A stretch of DNA of 64,000 bases from Eunapius fragilis (taxonomy: Eukaryota; Porifera; Demospongiae; Spongillida; Spongillidae). Of the stretch, positions 1 to 12,289 are shown piece after piece. Location of the stretch: positions 2,754,622 to 2,818,621 of the forward strand of contig OY811982.1 in NCBI GenBank assembly GCA_963681505.1. The letters run 5' to 3'. Numbering within the stretch: the stretch's first letter is position 1; each line of letters starts with the position of its first letter. Made by a program: the position numbers and the translations under genes. The notes beneath the pieces were generated by a model, which had not been told where the DNA came from, made no database searches, and saw only the letters and a list, made by a program, of their open reading frames with translations.

Positions 1-856
1 CGCGCATAAACTTCACATCGCCATGAAAACGTGACACAAGAGGAGGAGGACGTCATCGTTCCGAACAGAAGGCGCCCGCCAAGATGGGAAGAATTTAAAG
101 ATCGTGTTTCGGTGTGGCAGCAAATTAGAGCGCTAGTAAGACCATACGCTATAAGACCTTCCGTAGGCTGCTGGCGTTTCCAATATATGGACTTGGGCTT
201 TAGGAAGCGCACTATTAGGTCCAGCCGAGCACACAGTGTGATTTTAATTAGAGCGCAGTAGTAATGTGATGCACCCTTTTCACGTACATGTAACTCCTAA
301 GATCGCTCTATTCACTCTCCCATGTATCCCCTTCCCCTCACCATCCCTCATCTCTTCCCTCCTCCACATGTACACCTCCCATCCCTTCACTCCCCCCATT
401 CCTTCCCTCCCATCACTCCTTCCCCCCTTCTCCCCCTCCCCACATAGTTTCTGAAGACCATATCCCTCCAGCTGAGGGCCATTTGGACCAACCTCTGCCA
501 GGTCTTCGTCCCCATGGTGATGGTCGTCTTTGCAGGCATAATGCAGGTGGTGGTCAACAGCCTCCTCTCCACAAGCGACGTGGTCCCAGGATCCAACGCC
601 ATTCCAATCCCCATCAACGTGGGGAACCTTGTGGCCTGCCTTTCCAACACCTCCTTTGGCTCAGTGCGCCCTGGTCTATGTTATGATGAGGTCTTTAACG
701 TCTTTGTGGACTACGGAGGACTGGCTGATGCGTTCTGTGAGAGCAATCCCAATAACACCTACTGTGCCTATCTGGGCGTGGCTGAAAACTTCACTGTACC
801 AAGCCAAGAGCTTCTCTTTGACTTACCCTTCTATTATGAAACTCGTAAGTTCAAGC

Positions 857-857
<1 letters not shown>

Positions 858-901
<44 letters not shown>
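858..901. repeat. (TG)n microsatellite
   Basis: Uninterrupted TG dinucleotide run just inside the intron after pseudogene exon 2. The same run is present at 56373-56431 in the intact copy, so it predates the duplication. Confidence 0.95.
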
Positions 902-903
<2 letters not shown>

Positions 904-1084
904 ATATATGTGTGAGTGTTTGTGTGCATGTACATGAGGTACCGGTAGGAGGGGCTTGGACACTATGCACTGATTGTGACCATGGCTGATAGGTAAGAGA
1001 ACGAACGCTTGTACGTACATGTATCCACATGCCCCACCCCCAACCCCGTGCCCTTCTCTACATGTGCATGTTGTCACAGTCATG

Positions 1085-4000
1085 TATGTACCCACATGTC
1101 CCCTATATCTGTGTACTCACATGTCCCCCATATCTATGTACCCACATGTCCCCCATATCTGTGTACCCACATGTCCCCCATATCTGTGTACCCACATGTC
1201 CCCCATATCTGTGTACCCACATGTCCCCCATATCTGTGTACCCACATGTCCCCCATATCTGTGTACCCACATGTCCCCCATATCTATGTACCCACATGTC
1301 CCCCATATCTATGTACCCACATGTCCCCCATATCTGTGTACCCACATGTCCCCCATATCTGTGTACCCACATGTCCCCCATATCTGTGTACCCACATGTC
1401 CCCCATATCTGTGTACCCACATGTCCCCCATATCTGTGTACCCACATGTCCCCCATATCTGTGTACCCACATGTCCCCCATATCTGTGTACCCACATGTC
1501 CCCCATATCTATGTACCCACATGTCCCCCATATCTATGTACCCACATGTCTCCCATATCTGTGTACCCACATGTCCCCCATATCTGTGTACCCACATGTC
1601 CCCCATATCTATGTACCCACATGTCCCCCATATCTATGTACCCACATGTCCCCCATATCTGTGTACCCACATGTCCCCCATATCTGTGTACCCACATGTC
1701 CCCCATATCTTTGTACCCACATGTCCCCCTTATCTATGTACCCACATGTCCCCCATATCTGTGTACCCACATGTCCCCCATATCTGTGTACCCACATGTC
1801 CCCCATATCTGTGTACCCACATGTCCCCCATATCTATGTACCCACATGTCCCCCATATCTGTGTACCCACATGTCCCCCATATCTGTGTACCCACATGTC
1901 CCCCATATCTTTGTACCCACATGTCCCCCTTATCTATGTACCCACATGTCCCCCATATCTGTGTACCCACATGTCCCCCATATCTGTGTACCCACATGTC
2001 CCCCATATCTGTGTACCCACATGTCCCCCATATCTATGTACCCACATGTCCCCCATATCTATGTACCCACATGTCCCCCTTATCTATGTACCCACATGTC
2101 CCCCATATCTATGTACCCTCATGTCCCCCATATCTGTGTACCCACATGTCCCCCATATCTGTGTACCCACATGTCCCCCATATCTGTGTACCCACATGTC
2201 CCCCATATCTGTGTACCCACATGTCCCCCATATCTATGTACCCACATGTCCCCCATATATGTGTACCCACATGTCCCCCATATCTGTGTACCCACATGTC
2301 CCCCTTATCTATGTACCCACATGTCCCCCATATCTGTGTACCCACATGTCCCCCATATCTGTGTACCCACATGTCCCCCATATCTGTGTACCCACATGTC
2401 TTCCATATCTGTGTACCCACATGTCCCCCATATCTGTGTACCCACATGTCCCCCATATCTATGTACCCACATGTCCCCCATATATGTGTACCCACATGTC
2501 CCCCATATCTGTGTACCCACATGTCCCCCATATCTGTGTACCCACATGTCCCCCATATCTATGTACCCACATGTCCCCCATATCTGTGTACCCACATGTC
2601 CCCCATATCTGTGTACCCACATGTCCCCCATATCTTTGTACCCACATGTCCCCCTTATCTATGTACCCACATGTCCCCCATATCTGTGTACCCACATGTC
2701 CCCCATATCTGTGTACCCACATGTCCCCCATATCTGTGTACCCACATGTCCCCCATATCTATGTACCCACATGTCCCCCATATCTATGTACCCACATGTC
2801 CCCCTTATCTATGTACCCACATGTCCCCCATATCTATGTACCCACATGTCCCCCATATCTGTGTACCCACATGTCCCCCATATCTGTGTACCCACATGTC
2901 CCCCATATCTGTGTACCCACATGTCCCCCATATCTGTGTACCCACATGTCCCCCTATCTGTGTACCCACATGTCCCCCATATCTGTGTACCCACATGTCC
3001 CCCATATCTGTGTACCCACATGTCCCCCATATCTATGTACCCACATGTCCCCCATATCTATGTACCCACATGTCCCCCATATCTGTGTACCCACATGTCC
3101 CCCATTTCTATGTACCCACATGTCCCCCATATCTGTGTACCCACATGTCCCCCATATCTGTGTACCCACATGTCCCCCATATCTGTGTACCCACATGTCC
3201 CCCATATCTATGTACCCACATGTCCCCCATATCTATGTACTCACATGTCCCCCATATCTGTGTACCCACATGTCCCCCATGTCTATGTACCCACATGTCC
3301 CCCATATATGTGTACCCACATGTCCCCCATATCTATGTACCCACATGTCCCCCATATCTATGTACCCACATGTCCCCCATATCTGTGTACCCACATGTTC
3401 CCCATATCTGTGTACCCACATGTCCCCCTTATCTATGTACCCACATGTCCCCCTATCTGTGTACCCACATGTCCCCCATATCTGTGTACCCACATGTCCC
3501 CCATATCTGTGTACCCACATGTCCCCCATATCTATGTACCCACATGTCCCCCATATCTGTGTACCCACATGTCCCCCATATCTGTGTACCCACATGTCCC
3601 CCATATCTGTGTACCCACATGTCCCCCTTATCTATGTACCCACATGTCCCCCTATCTGTGTACCCACATGTCCCCCATATCTGTGTACCCACATGTCCCC
3701 CATATCTGTGTACCCACATGTCCCCCATATCTATGTACCCACATGTCCCCCATATCTATGTACCCACATGTCCCCCATATCTGTGTACCCACATGTCCCC
3801 CATTTCTATGTACCCACATGTCCCCCATATCTGTGTACCCACATGTCCCCCATGTCTATGTACCCACATGTCCCCCATATCTGTGTACCCACATGACCCC
3901 CATATCTGTGTACCCACATGTCCCCCATATCTGTGTACCCACATGTCCCCCATATCTATGTACCCACATGTCCCCCATATCTGTGTACCCACATGTCCCC

Positions 4001-4129
4001 CATATCTGTGTACTCACATGTCCCCCATATCTGTGTACCCACATGTCCCCCATATCTATGTACCCACATGTCCCCCATATCTATGTACCCTCATGTCCCC
4101 CATATCTGTGTACCCACATGTCCCCCATA
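1085..4129. repeat. 25-bp minisatellite, about 122 units
   Basis: Tandem array of a 25-bp unit containing ACATGTCCCCCATATCT followed by G or A, then TGTA. Units differ mainly at that G/A site. Rarer variants have CTTATCT in place of CATATCT, or a 2-base shortening near 2951, 3452 and 3650. Variant groups recur 200 bp (8 units) apart, for example near 1711 and 1911, and near 3440 and 3640, which points to block duplication. The array lies in the intron before exon 4. The same intron in the intact copy has only about 16 units. The unit length is not a multiple of 3 and contains no stop, so all three plus frames stay open. Confidence 0.97.
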
Positions 4130-4300
4130 TGGGGAGGAGGGATTTGTAAATGTAAGGCCTTTTATTCCTCTTTGCTTCAGATTTGGCAGTGTCTCGTAGA
4201 TTCAACTTTACTCTCGACTTTACAATCAACCCTAACTACACTAACCGTTCATTTGCAGATAATGGAACGGTCAGTACATGTGAACTTGTATGTGCATGTA

Positions 4301-4489
4301 CAGGGTGGTCCAAAAGTTGCGCAAGATACTATAACTCCAGAGCGGAACATTAAATAAACTAAGCACTAACTTAATAACTACTAATCATTAATCATTGGTA
4401 TGTTTTTTGGTTTTAATAGCATAATTTTTCAATGCTCATTTCTGGAGTTAAACCAATTCTAAGATTTTGAACGACTTTTGGATCACCTG
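4301..4489. mobile_element. Palindromic MITE in ABCA intron 4, upstream copy
   Basis: About 189 bp with inverted ends: the left end CAGGGTGGTCCAAAAGTT pairs with the right end ending ACTTTTGGATCACCTG. An inner inverted pair (TAACTCCAGA / TCTGGAGTTA) makes the whole element a long hairpin. It has no coding capacity. The terminal CAGGGTGNTCCAAAAGT resembles Tc1/mariner-type ends, but no clean flanking TA duplication is seen. The same element sits at the same place in the other copy. Confidence 0.7.
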
Positions 4490-4726
4490 GCCTTGTATAT
4501 GTGCATGTGTGTGTATGCTCCACAGGATTAAATGTTCTCTCCCTCCCCTCCCCTCCCCTCCCCTCCCTCACCTCTCACTCCTCCCCATGTAGTACTCTAC
4601 CAATCGCACTATTCAGGTTCCTTTCTTCCTGTCCATTGACAGCAGAGATGAGATGGACAAATTGTTGGTTGAGGTACAGTGGGCGTGTGCCAGGAGTGGG
4701 GCGTGTCCTAGGAGTGGTGTGTGTGT

Positions 4727-4767
<41 letters not shown>

Positions 4768-4892
4768 GAGACATCTCAGTTGTCCCCACTTCCACCACAG
4801 GTTATCACCACGTATAATGACCTTGCTAATTCATCATCAAGTGTAACAGATCAGTACAGCAGGTACTCTGCACTAATGGTGATCACCACTCT

Positions 4893-5160
4893 CACATCAC
4901 ACCCCTCCACATCACACCCTTCACACTACCCACACATCACACACCTCCACACTACCCACACATCACACCCCTCCACACTACCCACTCACCACACCCTCCA
5001 CACTGCACACATCACACCACTCCACACTACCCACTCATCACACCCCTCCACACTACCCACACATCACACCCCTCCACGCTGCCCACACATCACACCCCTC
5101 CACACTACCCATGCATCACACACCTTAAAAATCATACCCCTCCACCACCACTCATTACAC
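4893..5160. repeat. Imperfect CCACACTACCCAC-type tandem repeat
   Basis: Degenerate C/A-rich repeats built on CACACCCCTCCACACTACC, in the intron between exons 6 and 7. They run into a (CA)n tract. Equivalent to 58048-58320 in the other copy. Confidence 0.8.
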
Positions 5161-5168
5161 CCTCTCAA

Positions 5169-5169
<1 letters not shown>

Positions 5170-5220
<51 letters not shown>
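5170..5220. repeat. (CA)n microsatellite
   Basis: CA run ending ten bases before the exon 7 acceptor. It forms most of the sequence where a polypyrimidine tract would be expected, as at several acceptors in this gene. Confidence 0.95.
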
Positions 5221-5226
<6 letters not shown>

Positions 5227-5891
5227 ACCAGGATGTACATTGTCACAGCCCAAAACCAAGGGCAGTACCAACAAGTACTACAACATGTACAAGCCAAGCA
5301 GTTCCAAAAGGTACATGTAACGTATTGATGGGTGGAGTCCATGTGGAGTGGGTACAATGCATCCATTGTGTGCTTGTCCTCACATCTCACAGGTTAGGCC
5401 TCATGGTGGCATCTTCATTGATGGGGTTACGCAGAGTGGGAGTGCGTACAGGATCAACTACACACTTGTGGTCAACGACCTCTCCCTTTACACCGTCCAT
5501 GGCCTCGGAGCGTTCTTTGCTTACGTTAACTTTGAAGTCCACCGACGGTGTGTGTGGGTGGGGTGTGGGGGTGTGCATGTGCCCACTTCTCACTCAATGA
5601 CCTTTTTATCTCCTTAGCACATCATTTAATCACCCTCCCCTCTCCCTCTCCTTTCTCCCTCTCCTCCCCTCCCTTCTTCCCTCCTCTTCCTCTCCTCCTG
5701 CCCTTATTTGGTTGTACATAAACTGATTGCGAAATCTATATTCTTCTGTTTCTGTCCCATCACCATAGCAACAATGTGATAAACATGATAAGCAATGGCA
5801 TAGTGAAGAATCTGACAAGTTAGTTTGATGTTATGGTCTACTGTGTATTTACCCCTTGTCTCTCCTGAATGTCCCTCTGTCTGCTCTATCT

Positions 5892-5892
<1 letters not shown>

Positions 5893-5967
<75 letters not shown>
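5893..5967. repeat. (CA)n microsatellite
   Basis: About 75 bp of CA ending just before the exon 10 acceptor (TTTTTAG). The tract is shorter in the intact copy (59085-59141). Confidence 0.95.
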
Positions 5968-5969
<2 letters not shown>

Positions 5970-8082
5970 TTTAGACAACACCAGTTCTGATCCAGTCATA
6001 GTGACGTTCATCGCCCCACTGCCAGCAAAGCCAACGTCCATCTCTCTGGATATCCTCACCCTCCTGTCTGGTCTCCTATTTCCCTTTGCAACATCTTTCC
6101 TTCTGCCTGTATGTCTGAAGCATTAACATTCAATTTTCACAGTGTAATATGTGTGTATGTGTGTGTGTGTGTGTATGTGTGTATGTGTGTGTATGTGTGT
6201 GTGTGTGTGCTTGTTGTAGGTATTTATTTCAAAGTTAGTGAAGGACAGGTTTGAGAAGCAGGTTATCATGATGGAACAGAACGGGTTGGACCGTTGGACC
6301 TACTGGTTTGTCACCTACCTGTTCGACTACCTCCTCTATATCTGCGTGGTAGTCATAGTGACTGTCACCTCTCTGGCCTTCTCCATGAGGCTCTTCACAC
6401 AGGTATGGTCTGGGGAGGAGGGCATGGTTTGTTGTTTTATTGTGGGGGGCAATCACCATACACTGTATTTAACCAGGACGTATTGAACTTGAAATGGGTG
6501 GTCATTTTATCTTGATGATGCAATGTCAGAGCTGAGCAATAAAGTAAATAAGTAGAACTTGTTTGTAATAATGATCTATACTCCATCTTTGATTTTTATC
6601 TCCTGTTCTGTCTGTGAATTTGAATTTCATTGTAACGTTCAAGAATGAAGTAATTAAGTTCTTTGTAGTGAAGATCCACACATGTCTATATACATGTATA
6701 GCCCAGTGACATTGTGGGTGTATATGGTGCCCACCACCACTGTTGGTGTGCCTCCTCCCCAGACCCACCCACTGGTCATCGTGGTGGTGTTCCTGCTGTG
6801 GGGACACGCCCAGGTGGTCCTGGCCTTCTTCCTGAGCAACTTCTTCAGCAGGCCGCGCACCTCCATCATCATCGGCTACCTCCTGGTCATCGCCAGCGTC
6901 ATTGTCTCTGAGATGCTCAGCTTCCTGCAGATATTCCCCTCTGATGACTCCCTTCTTCCTGTACATGATGTACCCACCTTTTACCTTCTACAGGTGAGAG
7001 GAGGACACACCCCCTTTTATAGCTACATGTATTTACATTGTAAAGGGTTGCATTGAAGTATGTGTACGTTTACTTGGGCCTAACAAAACAAAGTGTTCAA
7101 AACTCCAAAGGTCACCAATAGCATTACTTTGATGCAGAAGCCATGTATGTGTGCTGTGTTATGTACATGCAACCCTCATGGGAAATCAGATGGGGGGGGG
7201 AGGGGGAGCCTAAAGACGGGCTCATAGTATGATGTAATGCCAATGGAACGTTTTATGCTAATTTGGAATGGAAGTTTCGTCAATTCCATGCAACCTAAAT
7301 GTCAACATCAACATGGGCAAATTTTTGCATCTTATTGTTACCCATCAGCTTTCAATGATAATATGTAATTACTAAACTGCTAGATCTATGAGGTGTGCAG
7401 TTGTATATGACATGCTCATATACTGCACACACACACACATATATTACACTGTACACGTACTAACTGCTTACTATGTACACAATGGACATGTCCCCAATTT
7501 TATATCTTGTGCAAACTGTACATACACTGTACAGCTGTTGCTCTATCTACATGTGTACATGTATATGAGTTGCACACATGTGTACATGTATATGAGTTGC
7601 ACACATGTGTACACACTATAGGATCCTGTTCTACCTGTTCCAAGCGTGCTCCACACTTCAGTGCTACTCTTTTGACATCCTCTCGTCCTCCGGAGGGCTC
7701 AATGTGGTTACCACGGCGATACTTTACCTAGTTGGGGTGACCGTCTTGGTCATCTTGGCGTCCATCTACCTCTCCCATGTGCTACCTGGGGAGTATGGCG
7801 TGAGGAAGTCACCTCTGTTTCCTGTTTTGGTCACCTGGAGTTTGTAACCATGGTTACTTACAATGCCTTACTGCGGGAATATGTATGGCGGAATTATGGA
7901 CTGTTGCATGTGGGGATAGGGGAGTGGTGGTGGTGATGTGCATGTGGGGATACCACACCTTGCTTCCTTGTCACAGCTGCATACAATGGCTTTTGCAACA
8001 TCCTTGCTAAGTTGAAATGGATCAGTAAGCCTGTCCATATCAAAAGTATTTTTTAAACAGCTCCGCCTACCACGAGATCGCA

Positions 8083-8280
8083 TTGATTAGCTCACATTAA
8101 TTGGGTCACATTAATTAGCTTACATTAATTAGGTCATGTTAGTTAGCTCACGTCAGTTAGCTCACATTAATTAGGTCATGTTAGTTAGCTCACGTCAGTT
8201 AGCTCACATTAATTAGGACATGTTAGTTAGATCACATTAGTTAGATCATGTTAGTTAGATCAGATTAGTTAGCTCGATCA
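8083..8280. repeat. Short tandem repeats of TTAGTTAGCTCACATTAA type
   Basis: About a dozen degenerate units of roughly 14-16 bp (ATTAATTAGSTCACATT / GTTAGTTAGCTCACG) follow the broken exon 14. The intact copy has only one or two units near 61990-62030, so this array expanded in the pseudogene. Confidence 0.8.
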
Positions 8281-8728
8281 ATTAGTTCACAAGATCATAA
8301 AGCTGTATGTATGTACTTCTTGTGGTGCACTGACCACTCACATGTGTACACACGAGATGTGACTGCCTGTTGTGTGTTGTGTATTGTACAGCACCTCCTG
8401 GGTGAGTGTGAAGATGAGGTGGATGTGGACGTGCAAAACGAAGGTATGTGGGTGTGGAGGTGGAGGGTGTGTGGCATGGGCAGGTAGCTAGGGGAGGGAT
8501 GTGTGTGGGTGTGGCATGTGAAGGTGAGGCATGGGTAGGTGAATTAGGCAATGGAGGGGGTGGGGCATGGGAGGGGCCATGCTTGATGTAAACCTGCTCA
8601 TTTTTTGTTCATATTACCAGATGATATCACTCATTGTTACTATTTATAGCACAGCATTTTTGCATGACATCAGTAGCCCTAGGTGTCACCTTTGGACCAT
8701 GACCGATGTAAACCTGCTCATTTTTGTA

Positions 8729-8765
8729 CACACGTACATGTACACACACACATGTACACACACAT

Positions 8766-8801
<36 letters not shown>

Positions 8802-8831
8802 ACATGTACACACACACATGTACACACACAT

Positions 8832-8879
<48 letters not shown>
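8729..8879. repeat. (CA)n with duplicated GTACATGTAC-bearing block
   Basis: CA tract interrupted by GTACATGTAC and ACATGTAC palindromes. A block of about 70 bp is repeated twice in tandem (about 8729-8798 and 8799-8865), directly before the exon 16 acceptor. Confidence 0.85.
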
Positions 8880-8881
<2 letters not shown>

Positions 8882-9069
8882 GACAAAATCACTAGAGACT
8901 TCCCGGAAGATGCTCCAATGGTGATGTACAAGCTGAGGAAGGTGTACCCAGGGTCAAAGGGTAGACCACCTCATGTGGCTGTTAGCTCACTGTCATTGGT
9001 TATCGAACTTTGGACTCCTGGGTCCAAACGGTATGGCAAGCCTTCCCTCAGTGTTACATACAGTGTTAA

Positions 9070-9101
<32 letters not shown>

Positions 9102-9345
9102 TCCTCTGACCTCTGTGCTAACAGCTACATCTGGAGAAGCCAGGATTGCTGACTTCAACCTAAAAACCCAGCTATATACTGTTGTCAACCACACCTCCTT
9201 CATCCTCATGCTACCGTGGCAACATAACCACACAAATTGTTTCCCCTCCTTGTGGAAATGAAAGGATTGTTTTGACGGGGGAGGGGGGGGGGGGAGTGCT
9301 CATGTTTTGATTATAGTGCATGTATCTCTTTACAGTTGTGTTAAT

Positions 9346-9728
9346 GCAGTAACGCTTCCATGAACTATTTCAGTAAATAACAAGGCACTCGTACATTGAT
9401 ACTCAGAAATGCTCATGGTTACAGAGATATGTTTTAATTCTGAACCATTTTTAAATCTATGATTGGAGGGAGGGGTGGGGCTACGGTACATGTTGTGTAT
9501 GGGACTGCAGTAGTACAAGACATTGGGATGTAGTCCTGTGAGGCGACTCAGGCAGCTACACTCTTAAACAGGTTAGGGAAGGGGAGAGGGGGGATGGGGG
9601 AAGCACTTAGAGAGGTTGATGCATTCACATTTTGATCCTCACTCTTGTTGCCATGTATTTTTATAATCCACTAAATTATATAAATAGGCAATTTTAACTA
9701 TTCTGTTTCATTGTAATACTAACTATAG
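9346..9728. other. No gene seen; end of ABCA duplication
   Basis: Similarity to the intact ABCA copy stops at about 9345. The rest is noncoding by eye and shows no clear repeat. Confidence 0.5.
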
Positions 9729-10035
9729 GATCACCATTTCTTCAATACTGGTCTCCCAAGCACTTGCAACTGAATAGCATCGAGAACTTCCACACATACC
9801 CGGAGCTGAATACCTACAGCACACCACTCAGAAGGAAATTTTGCTGCAACATTATTTTAACTCTGGTATGAATGATAGGGGAAAGCTCTTCACCCACAAC
9901 AGTACATATGGAGCTTTTTTATAAGAGCTCTTGAAACACCTTCTGTTGGAGCATTGGATCTTGCAGTATTTCTGAAAACCAATTTGTACTTGCTCCACAC
10001 ACACTTCACACAATAGACCTAGAAAATATAATAGT
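9729..10035 (+). pseudogene. Stray ROCO Death-domain exon fragment
   Basis: A splice-acceptor-like CTATAG followed by GATCACC at 9729 matches the start of the Death-domain exon at 54208. From about 9885 to 10035 the DNA closely follows 54400-54560, covering the C-terminal Death-domain helices and the sequence past the stop, including the CCTAGAAAATATAATAG stretch. Between them, 9736-9872 is an open, coding-looking stretch (it includes NFHTYPELNTYSTPLRRK) that does not match the Death exon and that I do not recognise. It is probably the broken end of a second ROCO-like gene fused next to the decayed ABCA copy. Confidence 0.7.
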
Positions 10036-12289
10036 GTCTGTAGGACTTTACCCTCATATTGGTACATGTGTTTTGTACATGTGTTGTTTTTTTAATTAAT
10101 CATGAATTAAAATGAACGAATCACATCAAGTGCATGCATACTACGAACAACATTCATAACCCTAATCATAAATTAATTACCATAGCAATCTATAGCGCCA
10201 GATATATACCCATCCGTGTTTCAAATCACATTAATTGCGGTCATTCAAATGGAGCTTGATAACGGATTGAAATGATGGATGTCATGACCTTAGCGACGAC
10301 CTAGCTTGAGGCCTTTGGATTGTGTGATCACTCAAAAACATGCTGCGAATCGTATTTACTCTTAATTTGACATGTCCTGAGTGTGTGCCAGCATCAATGT
10401 CTGTACCTGATTCACGAATGACATCACCTAGGTACCACAAAAGCCCACCGCGCGCGATATATTTGCCGCTGGTTTAATTTGAAATGAAGGGAATGAGGAT
10501 ATTGAGGAGGTCATTGATATTTTGAGGGAAAGAAGAGTGCATAAGTGTGTGCATAAGAGATGGCAAGGGTGTATAAATAAATGGAATGGAATGGGTCGAT
10601 ACTTCATGATCAAGCGCGAAGTGAAGGTGATGATGTACGGAACAGTGCATATATAAGTAAGGTATCACGAAAGGGTGAGTACATAATAAGGGAAGGAATG
10701 GAGCAAATGAAGATACAGGCCAGGTGAAGTGCTACACTAATAATGGCTGCTAATAATTTTTTATTCAGTTCTTTTCTTTAAGTGCATGGTAATGCAGGTG
10801 GTGATCGGATACTATGCATGGGTTCTAGAATAACATGCAATGTAAGTACTTGCAGCAGTAAGATTTAAGGCCGTCTAATTGCTTTCCCTTCCATCCATTC
10901 TTTTCACTATAAAGCTCATTAGTTATGCATTGTCCTTTTGTTACAAATATTGTCTATTTGCATCCTAAATTGTGCTCCCCTGATTTTAGGTCTCGCCTCT
11001 CCCCTCTGTAGGTTACGGGGCCACCTATAACATATTCCTTCTTCCTACCTCCTTATGCGATACGCCGCATCCGTAGGCAACTTCATTTCTCTCAATGTTG
11101 CTACACTTCTACACTTCACATATGCTCCCTTCTCCTTTCAGCTTATTTTTACTATTTTCTGAGTCTTATCAATATGCCTGCATTCCAACCAACATGCTTG
11201 CACACTGCAGTGATAATCTTTCTAATTACTGCTGTTGGATCACATAAGTACCGCTCGCCTGCAAGCCGTGATGCAATTTTCTTTTCAAATGGCGGATTGG
11301 GCGTAACCGACATTTATGATCACGCGATAAATCCTTTTTAATTATTTTGGTTGTGATCGGTTGCATAGGAAAAATCCGCTGTCTTTCCTCGTAGACAGTA
11401 TATCAGCTAGCGTTAGGGATATAGTTGATCATGGGCCCCCAGCTGAATGAACCACGTGAAGGTATTGCTACATGTGTTTTTGTTGTATTGTTGTTACCTC
11501 TGAACGTTGTTTGGCATTCCAATTACATTAATACGTAAATGGGAGCAGGATTTGTTTATTTGCGTGAGGGTAAGATGATGGGTAGGCTCGGTAAGGCTAC
11601 TCCCGCCCATTAACTGTATGAGACAGCGTGGGTAACGCCCACGTCGTCTCAGAAGCCAACCCATTTAAGAATTATCGTCCGGATTGGTTTCTAGTTCCAC
11701 AGAGCCTATGGAGGCAGTGGCGGCAATGTCCTAACATTAACAAACATAACGCCCACGTCTCTGGGGCTCTGCCTCAGAAGCCAAACCATTTAAGACTTAC
11801 ACTTTTGCCATTGTTGACTTGTAGCAGCCAAACTGAGCCAATACCAGCGTATCCTGCGGTCATACTCGCTTCATTTTAAATGGTTGGGTTTAGCAGCAAT
11901 GTCACTGTGTGAATTCCAAAGCAGCTGGCTTGCCAAATTTGCAGTTATGTACAAGTATGTCTGTATGTTGTATGTAGTTGTCAGTGAGCCACACGAGCAA
12001 GCAACTCCATTTTGAAATCCTTCAAAGCAATCGGCTGTCTTAGACTTTGTGAGGATCCCACAGACATTTTTCTCGTTTGTTAACCTTCCTCCTTGTGGGC
12101 GTGTCCGGTAGGGTCACCAGTGCAGCTCTGCATTTTGGGGGTGTGGCCCGAAGGCACCTCCTTGAACGTGCAGGAGCCCTTTCCTGGGGGGTGGGGCTCC
12201 CACCCCCCAAACCCCTTCCTCAGATGCATTGCTTGTTAGATTCTCTTTACTATTATTATTTTAAGTACAGATTTTGCCTCCATAGCTAT
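10036..12289. other. Intergenic, no gene recognised
   Basis: No convincing coding exon. An imperfect direct repeat (CGCCCACGTC ... CAGAAGCCAA ... CCATTTAAG) occurs at 11636-11669 and 11748-11794 and may be a remnant of a mobile-element end. A short open stretch at about 10480-10655 lacks family features. Confidence 0.4.

Larger units (their letters stand above)
23..9171 (+). pseudogene. ABCA-type ABC transporter, decayed upstream copy
   Basis: This is the upstream partner of the intact copy at 55538, with matching exons and introns in the same order. Recognisable exons: 23-135, 448-844, 4181-4269, 4593-4673, 4801-4862, 5232-5310, 5393-5547, 5769-5818, 5975-6108, 6220-6402, 6763-6993, 7622-7830, 7977-8047, 8392-8443, 8880-9030 and a remnant near 9124-9171. 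Lesions seen by direct comparison: a 4-base deletion just after the ATG at 23; a 4-base deletion near 838; exon 3 missing at about 993; a 2-base deletion near 6945; the exon-13 donor removed near 7830; the exon-14 donor removed near 8047; an 11-base deletion near 9007 before the GPNG motif; the Walker A lysine segment deleted near 9110; and a changed donor after 9171. Similarity fades at about 9345, so the rest of NBD1 and the second half are absent. Transcription is possible, but a working transporter is very unlikely. Confidence 0.88.

Noticed and set aside
1085..4129. CRISPR-like array
   Set aside because: Units are contiguous with no unique spacers, and the context is a eukaryotic intron.
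1009..4357. Three overlapping plus-strand frames of about 955-1112 codons rich in Cys, Pro, His and Tyr
   Set aside because: They arise from a 25-bp stop-free tandem repeat read in every frame. Unit length is not a multiple of 3, and the array is intronic in the paralogous copy.
8567..9109. Threonine/histidine-rich open frames in CA/TG tracts here and in both ABCA copies
   Set aside because: Microsatellite translation artefacts that run into real exons by chance.
10483..10655. Open stretch of about 57 codons, Glu-rich then Lys-rich
   Set aside because: No ATG context, splice support or family similarity seen.
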